Shown here: positions 47,036 to 55,268 of the stretch, piece by piece | How the letters are laid out: each line of letters opens with the position of its first letter | How positions within the stretch are numbered: the stretch's first letter is position 1 | Assembly: GCF_030546575.1 (NCBI RefSeq) | Contig: NZ_JAUOTN010000007.1 | Coordinates: forward strand, 124,001-188,000 | Reading direction: 5' to 3' | Source: Pontibacter coccineus | GTDB lineage: Bacteria > Bacteroidota > Bacteroidia > Cytophagales > Hymenobacteraceae | DNA: 64,000 bases | Translations under genes and position numbers: made by a program | The notes under the pieces: generated by a model | What the model saw: only the letters and a program-made list of their open reading frames with translations | What the model was told of the DNA's origin: nothing | Databases searched by the model: none

Positions 47036-47776
47036 ATGGCTAGAAGAACAATTGTAGATATTTTCATACCCTGCTTCGTGGATCAGCTGCATCCCGAGAC
47101 AGGTATGAGCATGGTGAAAGTGCTCGAGGGCCTGGGCTGCGAGGTAAACTACAACCCCAACCAGACCTGCTGCGGACAGCCCGCTTTCAATGCCGGGTTC
47201 TTTGACGAAGCCCGCGAAGTGGCCAACAAGTTTCTCGACGATTTCTCGAACGAAACTTCCCATTACATTGTGGCGCCATCGGCAAGTTGCGTGGGTATGG
47301 TGCGCAATGCCTACCAGGACATCTTCGTGAAGTCGTCCAAACTGGTGAAGTACCGCGCCATGCAGAAAAAAGTGTTCGAGCTGACCGAGTTTCTGACCGA
47401 TGTGCTCAAGGTATCGCAAGTGCCGGGCGCCCGCCTCGACGGCAAAGCCACCTACCACGACTCCTGCAGCGCCCTGCGCGAATGCCACATCAAGGAAGGG
47501 CCACGTGCGCTGCTGCAAGGCGTGCACGGGCTGGAAATGATCGAGATGGAAGACACCGAAACCTGCTGCGGCTTTGGCGGTACCTTTGCCGTGAAGTTCG
47601 AAGCCATTTCGGTGGCAATGGCCGAGCAGAAGGTGGAAAATGCGCTGGCAACCGGTGCCGATTACATCATCTCGACCGACAGCAGCTGCCTGATGCACCT
47701 CAACGGCTACATCCAGAAAAACAAAAAACCGATCAAGACCATGCACATTGCCGACGTGCTGGCCAGTGGTTGGTAA
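47036..47776 (+). CDS. lutA: LutA-like (Fe-S)-binding oxidoreductase subunit
   Basis: This 246-residue protein with two CCG domains belongs to the LutA/YkgE (lactate utilisation, heterodisulphide-reductase-like) family. Motifs are DIFIPCFVDQLHPE, NQTCCGQPAFNAG (near residue 45), YHDSCSALRECH (near residue 140) and ETCCGFGGTFAVKFE (near residue 180). CCG motifs bind Fe-S clusters. In canonical systems LutA works with LutB and LutC for L-lactate oxidation, but neither is in the window. Here it is only 2 bases downstream of the HMG-CoA lyase-like gene. The family call is firm; lactate as substrate is only inference. Confidence 0.88.
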   Translation: MARRTIVDIFIPCFVDQLHPETGMSMVKVLEGLGCEVNYNPNQTCCGQPAFNAGFFDEAREVANKFLDDFSNETSHYIVAPSASCVGMVRNAYQDIFVKSSKLVKYRAMQKKVFELTEFLTDVLKVSQVPGARLDGKATYHDSCSALRECHIKEGPRALLQGVHGLEMIEMEDTETCCGFGGTFAVKFEAISVAMAEQKVENALATGADYIISTDSSCLMHLNGYIQKNKKPIKTMHIADVLASGW

Positions 47777-47800
47777 GGTATAAACCACAGGTATAGGTAT

Positions 47801-47845
47801 AAAGCAGCGGCCTCACTCCGGAATGGGTGAGGCCGCTGCTTATTT
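47801..47845 (+). terminator. Terminator of the HMG-CoA lyase-like/LutA-like operon
   Basis: Perfect 13-bp stem GCAGCGGCCTCAC / GTGAGGCCGCTGC (47804-47816 with 47827-47839), 10-base loop, weak T-rich tail. It also terminates the convergent barrel gene. Confidence 0.82.
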
Positions 47846-47860
47846 ACGGGTATAAAGAAT

Positions 47861-48577
47861 CTACTGACCTATAAAATAGGAAAGCCCGAAGTTCAGGTGC
47901 ATGCTCGAGAAGTCAAAACGCAGCTCATTTCTTTTGTAGGTATCTTCCCAACGTTGCAGCTCATAAGGCGGGTCATTATAAAGCGTGTATTCTCTAAAGG
48001 AATCGGTAACAGAGTGGTTGAAAGTGAGCGCGCCCAGTCCCGCCTGAATCCCCAGCTTTTTGGAGGCAAAAAACGTGATACCCGGCGAGAGAGAGCCACT
48101 AACCAGAATGGCATCATGTTCATCTATGCTTGTGTATGGATATTGCCCAACCGTATTACTTGCATAAGAAGTGACCTGGTTGCTGATTCCTGCCGAAAGA
48201 GTGCCGTGTAGGGCCAGTTTCTCAGTCAGGTACTTGTATTGCCTGGCATACACGCTCACACCTTTGTTGTTTTCCCTCCGTTCCCAGGTACTTTTGTTAC
48301 TTTCGAAATAGTTTGCATCCTCGTGATGTAACTTATACCTGTACACTGCCACCCCAATTTCCAGCTTGTCTTTGATCAGAAATCCTATAGAGGGAGAAAC
48401 AGTATAGTTGTATTGTTCGAACTCAGAACGAGGGGTGTTTCTATCCCTGTCATGCTTGGATTTAGACTGTGAATAGCCCAGTTTTCCCGTCAGCACCAGC
48501 GTGCCTTTTGTGGTTTGTGCCTGGGCGCTGAATGCCAGCAAACCCGCAATCGCTAATAAAGTCAGTTTTTTCATCAT
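47861..48577 (-). CDS. Small outer-membrane beta-barrel protein (tandem copy A)
   Basis: This 238-residue protein has a signal peptide (MMKKLTLLAIAGLLAFSAQAQ). The mature part begins TTKGTLVLTGKLGYS and consists of alternating hydrophobic/polar strands, ending HLNFGLSYFIGQ, as in 8-strand OmpA/OmpW-like barrels. It is a paralogue of the gene immediately upstream on the same strand: both share TTKG at the mature start, a similar second strand (PSIGFLIKDKLEIGVAV versus PSVGYFIQDGLEIGTGI) and the same ending. Only 7 bases separate them, so they are co-expressed. The precise role is unknown. Confidence 0.82.
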   Translation of the reverse strand: MMKKLTLLAIAGLLAFSAQAQTTKGTLVLTGKLGYSQSKSKHDRDRNTPRSEFEQYNYTVSPSIGFLIKDKLEIGVAVYRYKLHHEDANYFESNKSTWERRENNKGVSVYARQYKYLTEKLALHGTLSAGISNQVTSYASNTVGQYPYTSIDEHDAILVSGSLSPGITFFASKKLGIQAGLGALTFNHSVTDSFREYTLYNDPPYELQRWEDTYKRNELRFDFSSMHLNFGLSYFIGQ

Positions 48578-48584
48578 CGTCGGG

Positions 48585-49247
48585 TTAGCGTGAAATGAAA
48601 TAACTTAAACCCAGGCTGATGCTGTTTGGAGAAAGATCGGCCCTGAAATAGTTGCTTTTTCTGCTCCAGTCGGAGGCCTGCCCTTCTTTCGCCTTCTCGC
48701 TGCTGTTTTCATAGGAGAGCGAGCCAAATGTGGCCGTGACCCCAAGACGTGGCGTGGCAAAATAGGTGAGTCCGGGGTATGCACCTATACCTATATTATG
48801 ATGAGTGCTCACAACCTCCGATGATGAACTGTGGCTATTTTTAGCATTAGTATTTCCGATCCCAAACGATGCGTAGGCTGTGCCATGCAGATGAAGTTGC
48901 TCAAAAAGCGGGATATACTTCCTCACATAGGGGGTGAGGCTGAGCGTCTTCGTTCTGCTGGTAGTCTTAAGTTCCTCTGTTTTACTTATACTGGTCTGAT
49001 GCCTCAAACCTATACCTGTACCTATTTCGAGGCCATCTTGAATAAAGTAACCTACTGAGGGATACAGATTGATGGAGCGGTAGGTGTTTTTACTTGCAGG
49101 TTCATAGCTCGTATTTTCGGAGTTTTCGTTGCTAAAATTCACCGATCCTGATACAACAATGGACCCTTTTGTTGTTTGTGGAATAGTTTGAGCATAAGCC
49201 CCGGCACCCAGTAATGCCAGCATGGCAGTGGTAAAGATTTTCTTCAT
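48585..49247 (-). CDS. Small outer-membrane beta-barrel protein (tandem copy B)
   Basis: This 220-residue paralogue of the downstream barrel gene has a signal peptide (MKKIFTTAMLALLGAGAYAQ). The mature protein begins TIPQTTKGSIVVSGSVNFS, with about eight predicted strands and the terminus NSISLGLSYFISR. Start ATG 49247 is chosen because the 12 codons upstream (MPFMCANLKKTN) would put charged residues ahead of a complete signal peptide, and the preceding AAAAAAACAAAC is a typical AT-rich leader. It is the first gene of the pair. Confidence 0.82.
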   Translation of the reverse strand: MKKIFTTAMLALLGAGAYAQTIPQTTKGSIVVSGSVNFSNENSENTSYEPASKNTYRSINLYPSVGYFIQDGLEIGTGIGLRHQTSISKTEELKTTSRTKTLSLTPYVRKYIPLFEQLHLHGTAYASFGIGNTNAKNSHSSSSEVVSTHHNIGIGAYPGLTYFATPRLGVTATFGSLSYENSSEKAKEGQASDWSRKSNYFRADLSPNSISLGLSYFISR

Positions 49248-49439
49248 GTTTGTTTTTTTAAGGTTCGCACACATGAAGGGCAATTAATGTGCCAGTATTG
49301 TAATATCGGGATATTCTAATGTTATAAATTCGTGATGGCTGGCCAGTCTACAGGTATGGCCGTTATTGTCTGCGTAAAAACACGTACCCTTAAAGTTGGT
49401 AATACTGAAAATGCCTGAATAACAACTCATTAGTAGTCT

Positions 49440-49690
49440 TGCAGGCTACTTCACCAAGCCATTAGCGTATAAGAATACAAAACACGAAAGGCAGTTTGGA
49501 GCTTTGGTTTTTGGTTGGTTAAACCATTTGTTCTTACTCCTAATGAGTTTACTGCTGAAACAAACGCTGTTTTTAACATGATCATGGACTTGCCGCTATC
49601 TGGGGTGCGTTTAGCGGTTTGTACATGTTTATAGAGGGAGCCGGTATCTGTTATTTAAAATGCAGGCGGTTGGAACCGGCTCCCTTTTTT
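49440..49690 (+). ncRNA. Candidate structured small RNA ending in a terminator
   Basis: The roughly 680-base gap between the barrel pair and the next operon has no credible gene. Its middle contains nested complementary segments: CCGCTA / TAGCGG (about 49594-49619), flanked by ACATG / CATGT. These are followed by a terminator-like hairpin with a 29-base loop and long T-run (49636-49690). This could be a small RNA gene or a decayed unit. No known RNA family was recognised and the 5' end is a guess. Confidence 0.3.
49636..49690 (+). terminator. Terminator-like hairpin with large loop
   Basis: Perfect 10-bp stem GGGAGCCGGT / ACCGGCTCCC (49636-49645 with 49675-49684) followed by seven T. No protein-coding gene lies upstream on this strand within 1.8 kb, so it must end another transcript. 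Confidence 0.7.
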
Positions 49691-49931
49691 TCTCCTCTCT
49701 CTTATAACTCCCTGATTCAGTATTTAACCCATTCTCCGGCAGGATAAGCCAGGAGTATAGCTGTTTGTGCTGGCCTGCTCAAGGTGCTTGAGTAGATTTT
49801 CGGCCTGTGTCAGCCACTTGCGGTAATATACGGCCCTACTACGTGCAAAACGGTATTTGTGCTAGCCTCAGCCTACTCAAGGCATACTTCAGCGTATAAA
49901 GCGCAACAAACGCACGGACACGCTCAAGGCT

Positions 49932-50705
49932 ATGAAATTAACAAAAACGTTAGTGCCGGGACTGCTGATTTTGCTGATTAGCGCACTCATGACCTCGGTA
50001 CAAGCGCAGGGAGAACAAGAAGAGCTGAATACTGACAGACCTGATCAATCCCAGGGGCCCAGTGTTGTTTCCCGTGGGTATGTGCAGCTGGAGGCGGGTT
50101 ACAACTATCAGAAGCTAAACGCGACTACCAGAACGCATGCCTACCCCACGGCGCTCCTGCGCTTCGGCTTACTGGAGAATGTCGAGCTGCGTCTGCAGGG
50201 TGCCGTGAAAGATTCTGTCATCGAGAACGGGACAGAGCGGCACATCAAAGGATGGGGACCATTGGGCATCGGAACGAAGGTGCGGCTTTGGGAAGAAAGC
50301 GGCTGGCGCCCGGAGGCTGGTATAAGTGCTATGCTCACGCTGCCCCTGGCAAGTGAGGTATTCAAACCAGATAATGTGGAGCCCCAGTTCGGTCTGGCCT
50401 TTAGCAAAGAACTCTCCCAGAAAATGGATGCGACCGGCAACCTGGGCTATGGCTGGACAGGGGGGCACGCCGTGCGCTCTTACGGTGCCAACATTACCCG
50501 ACAGTTTATCGATAAGCTGACGCTATACCTGGAGGTCTTCGGCAGCAAAGAAAAAAGCGAGCCTGCCGAGCATCAGGCAGATTTCGGGTTGCTATACCTG
50601 TTGCTCCCGAACCTGCAGGTCGATGTAGCGGCGGGAAGACGGCTGAACAAGGCGGCACCCCATCATTTTATCACAACAGGTCTGGCATTTCGGTTGCCCC
50701 AATAA
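49932..50705 (+). CDS. Transporter-like outer-membrane protein (PF13557 type)
   Basis: This 257-residue exported protein has a signal peptide (MKLTKTLVPGLLILLISALMTSVQAQ) followed by ELNTDRPDQSQGPSVVSRGYVQLEAGYNY, the characteristic opening of the MetA-pathway/phenol-degradation-like outer-membrane family. Barrel-like strands follow to the end (HHFITTGLAFRLPQ). The family is thought to form outer-membrane channels, but the substrate is unknown. It heads the operon with the TIGR02587 and TIGR02588 genes and cyanophycinase, 12 bases upstream of the next start. Confidence 0.8.
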   Translation: MKLTKTLVPGLLILLISALMTSVQAQGEQEELNTDRPDQSQGPSVVSRGYVQLEAGYNYQKLNATTRTHAYPTALLRFGLLENVELRLQGAVKDSVIENGTERHIKGWGPLGIGTKVRLWEESGWRPEAGISAMLTLPLASEVFKPDNVEPQFGLAFSKELSQKMDATGNLGYGWTGGHAVRSYGANITRQFIDKLTLYLEVFGSKEKSEPAEHQADFGLLYLLLPNLQVDVAAGRRLNKAAPHHFITTGLAFRLPQ

Positions 50706-50717
50706 AATTCAACAGGT

Positions 50718-51590
50718 ATGGCAAACAAGAAGATAAGGCCGGTCCGTAAATCGCTGCAGGAGTATGCCCGGGGTATAGCGGGAGGGCTCCTGTTCAGTTT
50801 CCCTTTGCTGTATACCATGGAGGTATGGTGGGCGGGCTTTATTGCCTCACCCGCTCAGTTGCTGATCATGGTCGTTGTCACCTACCTGTTACTGCTGGGC
50901 TATAACCGCTACGCCGGTATGCGGCCGGGGGTCTCGTGGCGCAGCGTCTTCATCGACTCGGTAGAGGAGATGGGACTGGGCATTGTGCTGGCCTTCGGCG
51001 TGCTGTTTGTGCTCAACCGCATCCAGTTCGGCGGGATGTCCATCGATGAGATCATGGGGAAGATCATTGTGGAGGCCATGGCCGTGTCAATCGGTGTTTC
51101 CATTGGAACGGCGCAGCTGGGCACCTCGGATGATGAGTCGGAAGAAGAGAACCAGGTGCAGGCAGAAGCAAAGGAATCGGGCTGGCGTACCGGGCTGCGG
51201 AGCAAGGGCAGCCTGGTAGTGCTGGCGCTTTGCGGTAGCATCATAGTGGGCGGCAACGTGGCCCCTACAGAGGAAGTTGTTGTGTTGGCAATTGGGGCCA
51301 GGCCTGTGCATATTTTATTAATGGCTGTGCTTTCGCTGGCCATGAGTATGGTGGTGGTCTATTTCAGCGATTTTAAAGGCACGGGGCATCACCAACAAAA
51401 GAACCTGGCCTTCGCCATTACACTCGACACCTGCCTGAGTTACCTCACGGCGCTGGTGGCTTCGGCCTTTCTGCTCTGGTTTTTCGGGCGCTTCGAAGGA
51501 GTGAATTTTGAGGTAGCCTTCGCGCAATGTATTGTGCTGGGGGTACTGGCCAGTCTTGGCGCTTCGGCAGGTCGACTGCTTATTAAGTAA
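50718..51590 (+). CDS. TIGR02587 (DUF2391) family membrane protein
   Basis: This 290-residue polytopic inner-membrane protein has about eight hydrophobic segments (GGLLFSFPLLYTMEVWWAGF, LLIMVVVTYLLLLG, MGLGIVLAFGVLFVLNRI, LVVLALCGSIIVGGNVAPTEE and others). An acidic loop lies between helices (DDESEEENQVQAE). The MEVWW and GNVAPTEEV stretches and a partner gene of the TIGR02588 type directly downstream identify TIGR02587. The function is unknown. It is 8 bases ahead of the next gene. Confidence 0.87.
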   Translation: MANKKIRPVRKSLQEYARGIAGGLLFSFPLLYTMEVWWAGFIASPAQLLIMVVVTYLLLLGYNRYAGMRPGVSWRSVFIDSVEEMGLGIVLAFGVLFVLNRIQFGGMSIDEIMGKIIVEAMAVSIGVSIGTAQLGTSDDESEEENQVQAEAKESGWRTGLRSKGSLVVLALCGSIIVGGNVAPTEEVVVLAIGARPVHILLMAVLSLAMSMVVVYFSDFKGTGHHQQKNLAFAITLDTCLSYLTALVASAFLLWFFGRFEGVNFEVAFAQCIVLGVLASLGASAGRLLIK

Positions 51591-51598
51591 CCGGAAAC

Positions 51599-52033
51599 AT
51601 GAGAGAACAAAACGATATAAAAAAGGAACAACAGTCGGACAGGGCAGGAGATGATGATGATAAGAATGGACTGGAGTGGACGGTGTTTGGCGTCAGCCTG
51701 GTGCTGGTGCTGGCTATACTGGTATACCTGAGTTACGTGGCTATTACCCACAAACCCTCCACGCCCGACCTGGTGGTCACGCATTTTCATGACCCTTCTG
51801 CCAACGCGCCGCACCGTTACCGGGTGGTGGTAGAGAACAAGGGCGGTGAAACTGCAGAGGAAGTACAGGTGGAGCTCACCCTAGAAAGTGGAGGAAAGGA
51901 AGTGGAGAGCGCCGAGCTAAGCATCGCCTTCTCACCGAAGGAATCGAAGCGGGAAGGCTGGGTGAATTTTAAAGAAGACCCGGCCAGCGCCGATACCCTG
52001 GTGGCCCGTGTGGTGAGTTACAAAAGACCTTAA
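51599..52033 (+). CDS. TIGR02588 family membrane-anchored protein
   Basis: This 144-residue protein has an acidic/polar N-terminus (REQNDIKKEQQSDRAGDDDD), one TM helix (WTVFGVSLVLVLAILVYLSYVAI, about residues 27-49) and a small beta-sandwich-like periplasmic domain (RYRVVVENKGGETAEEVQVEL). The order TIGR02587-TIGR02588 is the known pairing. The two proteins probably act together at the membrane; their activity is unknown. Confidence 0.87.
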   Translation: MREQNDIKKEQQSDRAGDDDDKNGLEWTVFGVSLVLVLAILVYLSYVAITHKPSTPDLVVTHFHDPSANAPHRYRVVVENKGGETAEEVQVELTLESGGKEVESAELSIAFSPKESKREGWVNFKEDPASADTLVARVVSYKRP

Positions 52034-52065
52034 CGAGTAATTGCTTTAAGAAAAGGAGAAATATA

Positions 52066-52962
52066 ATGGCGAAGAAAAAAGTATCGGACCGATACAAGCA
52101 TCACAAAGAGTCTCCTATACCCAGGGGCTGTTTACTGGCCATAGGGGGCCGTGAGGACAAAGGGGAGAAAGAGCTGTCGGAAGAGCAGCACAAAAACACG
52201 GACTTCGAAAGCGAGGAGATTCTCAAATACTTTGTAAGCTCGCTCAAAGGCAAAGAACCGATGGTGGCCGTGGTGCCGACAGCCTCAAACGAACCCGATG
52301 AAATCTCGAAAGATTACATCGAGGAGTTTCACAAGCTGGGCGTGAAGAACGTGGAAATCCTGGATATACGGAACCGCATGGATGCGTGCAAGCCTGAATT
52401 CATGGATATGGTCGAGCGGGCGTCCGGCATCATGATAACGGGGGGCGACCAACTCCGGCTCACCTCCATACTGGGCGGTTCGCCGGTGCTGCAGCTCATA
52501 AAGGAACGCTATACCTACGACGAGGGCTTTATCATAGCCGGCACCAGTGCCGGAGCCGCCGCCATGTCCACGCCGATGATCTATGAAGGCGAAACCCAGG
52601 GTGGTTACATCAAAGGCGATGTGCGCATCACTACCGGGCTGGAGTTTCTTAAAAACGTAGCCATCGACACACACTTTATACAGCGTGGGCGTATTATCCG
52701 GGTGTCGCAGTGCATTGCCACCAACCCAGGCTGTATTGGCATCGGACTGGAGGAAGACACGGCAATTTGTGTCACCAAAGGCTTTGAGGTGAAAGTGCTG
52801 GGCTCCGGTCTGGTAACGATCGTAGATGGCATGGGCATCACGGAAACCAACATATACGATATTCAATCGGGCCAGCCCTTTTCGGTGCGGGATATGAAAG
52901 TGCATCTGTTGGCGGCAGGCGAGACCTATACCTTGCCCACCTACGACCAGTTGCATATTTAA
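52066..52962 (+). CDS. Cyanophycinase (peptidase S51)
   Basis: This 298-residue S51 serine peptidase is predicted to release beta-Asp-Arg dipeptides from cyanophycin or a similar poly-dipeptide. Motifs are RGCLLAIGGREDKGE (near residue 20), ITGGDQLRLTSIL (near residue 124), the nucleophile elbow IAGTSAGAAAMS (near residue 157) and DTHFIQRGRIIRVSQ (near residue 205). The N-terminus (MAKKKVSDRYKHHKES) is basic. No signal peptide is seen, so it is likely cytoplasmic. No cyanophycin synthetase (cphA) is in the window. It is 32 bases after the TIGR02588 gene, in the same operon. Confidence 0.92.
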   Translation: MAKKKVSDRYKHHKESPIPRGCLLAIGGREDKGEKELSEEQHKNTDFESEEILKYFVSSLKGKEPMVAVVPTASNEPDEISKDYIEEFHKLGVKNVEILDIRNRMDACKPEFMDMVERASGIMITGGDQLRLTSILGGSPVLQLIKERYTYDEGFIIAGTSAGAAAMSTPMIYEGETQGGYIKGDVRITTGLEFLKNVAIDTHFIQRGRIIRVSQCIATNPGCIGIGLEEDTAICVTKGFEVKVLGSGLVTIVDGMGITETNIYDIQSGQPFSVRDMKVHLLAAGETYTLPTYDQLHI

Positions 52963-52983
52963 GAGGTAAATACGTGTAAGTGT

Positions 52984-53379
52984 TTGGACAGACTTTCGCT
53001 CATATCAAAAATACAAGGCGCCTACTGGGCGATTACGGGTATATGGCCGCTCGTGCACATGCCCAGCTTCCTGTGGGTAACTGGTCCAAAGGAGGAACTG
53101 TGGCTGGTGCGCACGGTCAGTATTCTGATCACGGTGATCGGTCTGGCACTGTTGGCGGCAGGTATAAAGAAACGGGTGACGCCCGAAATAAAGTGGTTAG
53201 GTATAGGCGGAGCCGCCGGGCTTGGGTTTATCGATGTGTACTACAGCCTGAACGATGTGATCCGAAACGTATACCTGCTCGATGCTGTGGGGGAGCTGGT
53301 ACTGATCCTGCTCTGGATCTGGGCCGGGCAGCGCGGGCTGGTAACCACTTCAGGCAAGGCCCATAGCCAACACGGGTAA
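52984..53379 (+). CDS. Four-TM hypothetical membrane protein
   Basis: This 131-residue protein is not recognised. It has about four hydrophobic helices (AYWAITGIWPLVHMPSFLW, VSILITVIGLALLAAGI, WLGIGGAAGLGFIDVYY, LLDAVGELVLILLWIWAG) and a short polar C-terminus. The only in-frame start near the beginning is TTG 52984, 21 bases after the cyanophycinase stop, so it is probably the last gene of that operon. Function unknown. Confidence 0.7.
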   Translation: MDRLSLISKIQGAYWAITGIWPLVHMPSFLWVTGPKEELWLVRTVSILITVIGLALLAAGIKKRVTPEIKWLGIGGAAGLGFIDVYYSLNDVIRNVYLLDAVGELVLILLWIWAGQRGLVTTSGKAHSQHG

Positions 53380-53418
53380 ATCCAGGCGCCCTGTCTGGTA
53401 TTCAGAAAGCATAGACTT

Positions 53419-53979
53419 CTACTCCTTAAAATACACCGCATACGTCTGCAAGGTATCCTGCGTCAGGGCCTGCGCTTTTACACGATCTGCTTCCGCCTCT
53501 TTCTCCTGCCCAAGCTTATACCTGGCGGCACCACGGCCGTAAAGCGCGTCGTAATAAAAACTTTTGCCATCGGCAGCAGGTATAATCGCATTGTAATCCT
53601 GGAGCGCCTCCTCATACTTGCCTAGCTCCAATCGCATTTCGGCGCGGTGATACAGAAAGCCGGGGTCATCGGGATAAACCTCCAGTGCCTCGTCCAGGGT
53701 TTCTTCGGCCAGGGTGAAGTTCTTGTCGTAGCGGTAGCTCCAGTAGAGCAGGTCGTAGGTTTGGCGGTCGCCGTGGCCCTGGTCGATCAGGGAACTGAAG
53801 AAATAACTGGCTTCCTTGAACGCGTTTGGGTTGCCCATGATACCTTCCTCCAGCTTCGACTCCGCGTTCTTCCGCATTTTTTTTGTATTCGCGAAAAAGT
53901 AAGGGTCGGAGAGGATCAGAACCACAAACACGATAGCGCCGATGGTCAGGACGATTGTGATGATGCGGGGTATGTTCAT
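53419..53979 (-). CDS. Membrane-anchored TPR protein
   Basis: This 186-residue protein has one N-terminal TM helix (IITIVLTIGAIVFVVLILS), then helical repeats matching TPRs: TYDLLYWSYRYDKNFTLAEETLDEALEVY-type and PGFLYHRAEMRLELGKYEEALQDY, then ALYGRGAARYKLGQEKEAEAD. TPR domains mediate protein-protein interactions; the partners are unknown. It is convergent with the preceding operon. Confidence 0.82.
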   Translation of the reverse strand: MNIPRIITIVLTIGAIVFVVLILSDPYFFANTKKMRKNAESKLEEGIMGNPNAFKEASYFFSSLIDQGHGDRQTYDLLYWSYRYDKNFTLAEETLDEALEVYPDDPGFLYHRAEMRLELGKYEEALQDYNAIIPAADGKSFYYDALYGRGAARYKLGQEKEAEADRVKAQALTQDTLQTYAVYFKE

Positions 53980-54044
53980 AAGGGGCCGTTTGGTCTATGC
54001 GAATATAACAAAAAGCAGGGCAAGTTGAGTTGCAGCCAGGGTGC

Positions 54045-54428
54045 CTATAATACCAGTTCCCGGTGCAGCTTATTCAGGGTCTCGGCAGGGTCAAGGCACA
54101 GGCCGGGGTGCACGGCCGAAGTCTGCACAATGGTGCTGCGGTTGGCCGTAAGCCAGCGGAAACGGGAGGCCGTGCCCAACTGGCCGATCGGGCCGCCCTC
54201 GCGGCGACCGGCGCATACCTTCTCAAAAGCCTGCAGGCGCGCCCGCAGCTCTTCCATGTCCAGCTCACCGAACACAGCCTGCAGGCGTGCCTCGTTCAAG
54301 GTATAGCGGATCTGTAGAAAACCCTGGGAACTACAAAGCAGAATAACGCCGACATTCAGAAACTCCTCGCGCTCCACCCGTGGCACCACCCGAATCACGG
54401 CGTACTCAAATAAGTGTCTTTCTTGCAT
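54045..54428 (-). CDS. DUF3037 protein
   Basis: This 127-residue protein shows the family opening (FEYAVIRVVPRVEREEFLNVGVIL) and a central RYTLNEARLQAVFGELD stretch. DUF3037 genes are commonly found next to HipA-like kinase genes; here the start overlaps the end of the HipA-like gene by 23 bases, so the pair is translationally coupled. Its molecular function is unknown. Confidence 0.87.
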   Translation of the reverse strand: MQERHLFEYAVIRVVPRVEREEFLNVGVILLCSSQGFLQIRYTLNEARLQAVFGELDMEELRARLQAFEKVCAGRREGGPIGQLGTASRFRWLTANRSTIVQTSAVHPGLCLDPAETLNKLHRELVL

Positions 54429-55206
54429 CTTGGGCGGCTTTCACAAATATGTCTGATTGGGCTAATCTGATCTCGAAGAAGCGGGCGTAGGCCTGGCGGT
54501 GTTCCCCGGCTGTCTCGAACGGCGATTCCACACCGGTCAGCCACTCGTCCGGTATGAGGGCCAGGATTTCGTGGATACGGGCAGGGGTAAGGGTTTCCCG
54601 GCCGGCCCTGTCAGCTGCTTCCAGTTCGCTGGCCCGTGGCAGGAGCACATGGTCCTTGATCATGGCAAACGGGCGGTTGGCCTGCTCTTCCCAGTTGTCC
54701 CAGGAGTGATGGAAGAAGAGGGAAGCGCCGTGGTCGATCAGCCAGAGCTCTTTCTTCCACATGAGCATGTTGGTGTTGCGGGCAGTACGGTCCACATTGG
54801 TCACCAGCGCGTCGAGCCACACGATTCGCGAAGCCAGGCCAGCGTCGATGGTCGTGACCACGGGATCGAAGGTAATGGCGCCTGACAGGTAGTGCGAGCC
54901 CAAGTTGAGGCCTTCGCTGGCGCGGAGCAGGTCCTGAATCTCCTCGTCTGGTTCGGTGCGGCCAAAAGCCTCGTCGAGGTGCATGAACACGATCTCTGGG
55001 ATCTGGAAGCCCAGTGCCCGGGCGATTTCCCCCACGATCAGTTCGGCTATCAGTACTTTAATGCCCTGGCCCGCGCCCCTGAATTTAAGGACGTACAGAA
55101 AATCGTCATCTGCCTCCACAATGGCGGGCAGCGAGCCCCCCTCGCGCAAGGGTGTGACGTAACGGACAACGTTGACGGTCCGGATCTCTGGTGATCTGTG
55201 ATTCAT
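54406..55206 (-). CDS. HipA-like kinase family protein
   Basis: This 266-residue protein is a shortened HipA-like kinase: N-lobe FLYVLKFRGAGQGIKVLIAELIVGEIARALGF (near residue 35, Lys and Glu), catalytic-type ALVTNVDRTARNTNMLMW (near residue 135, Asp/Asn as in HipA NxDRHxxN-type loops) and LWLIDHGASLFFHH (near residue 153, metal Asp). Classical HipA phosphorylates glutamyl-tRNA synthetase; this family is distinct and its substrate is unknown. No HipB-like antitoxin is adjacent. It is coupled to DUF3037 by a 23-base overlap. Confidence 0.85.
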   Translation of the reverse strand: MNHRSPEIRTVNVVRYVTPLREGGSLPAIVEADDDFLYVLKFRGAGQGIKVLIAELIVGEIARALGFQIPEIVFMHLDEAFGRTEPDEEIQDLLRASEGLNLGSHYLSGAITFDPVVTTIDAGLASRIVWLDALVTNVDRTARNTNMLMWKKELWLIDHGASLFFHHSWDNWEEQANRPFAMIKDHVLLPRASELEAADRAGRETLTPARIHEILALIPDEWLTGVESPFETAGEHRQAYARFFEIRLAQSDIFVKAAQDARKTLI

Positions 55207-55268
55207 AGGTGCAACTTACGAAATTTCTAAAGCCCCGGCCAGATATAGCGGCGGCAGATGCTTATGCG

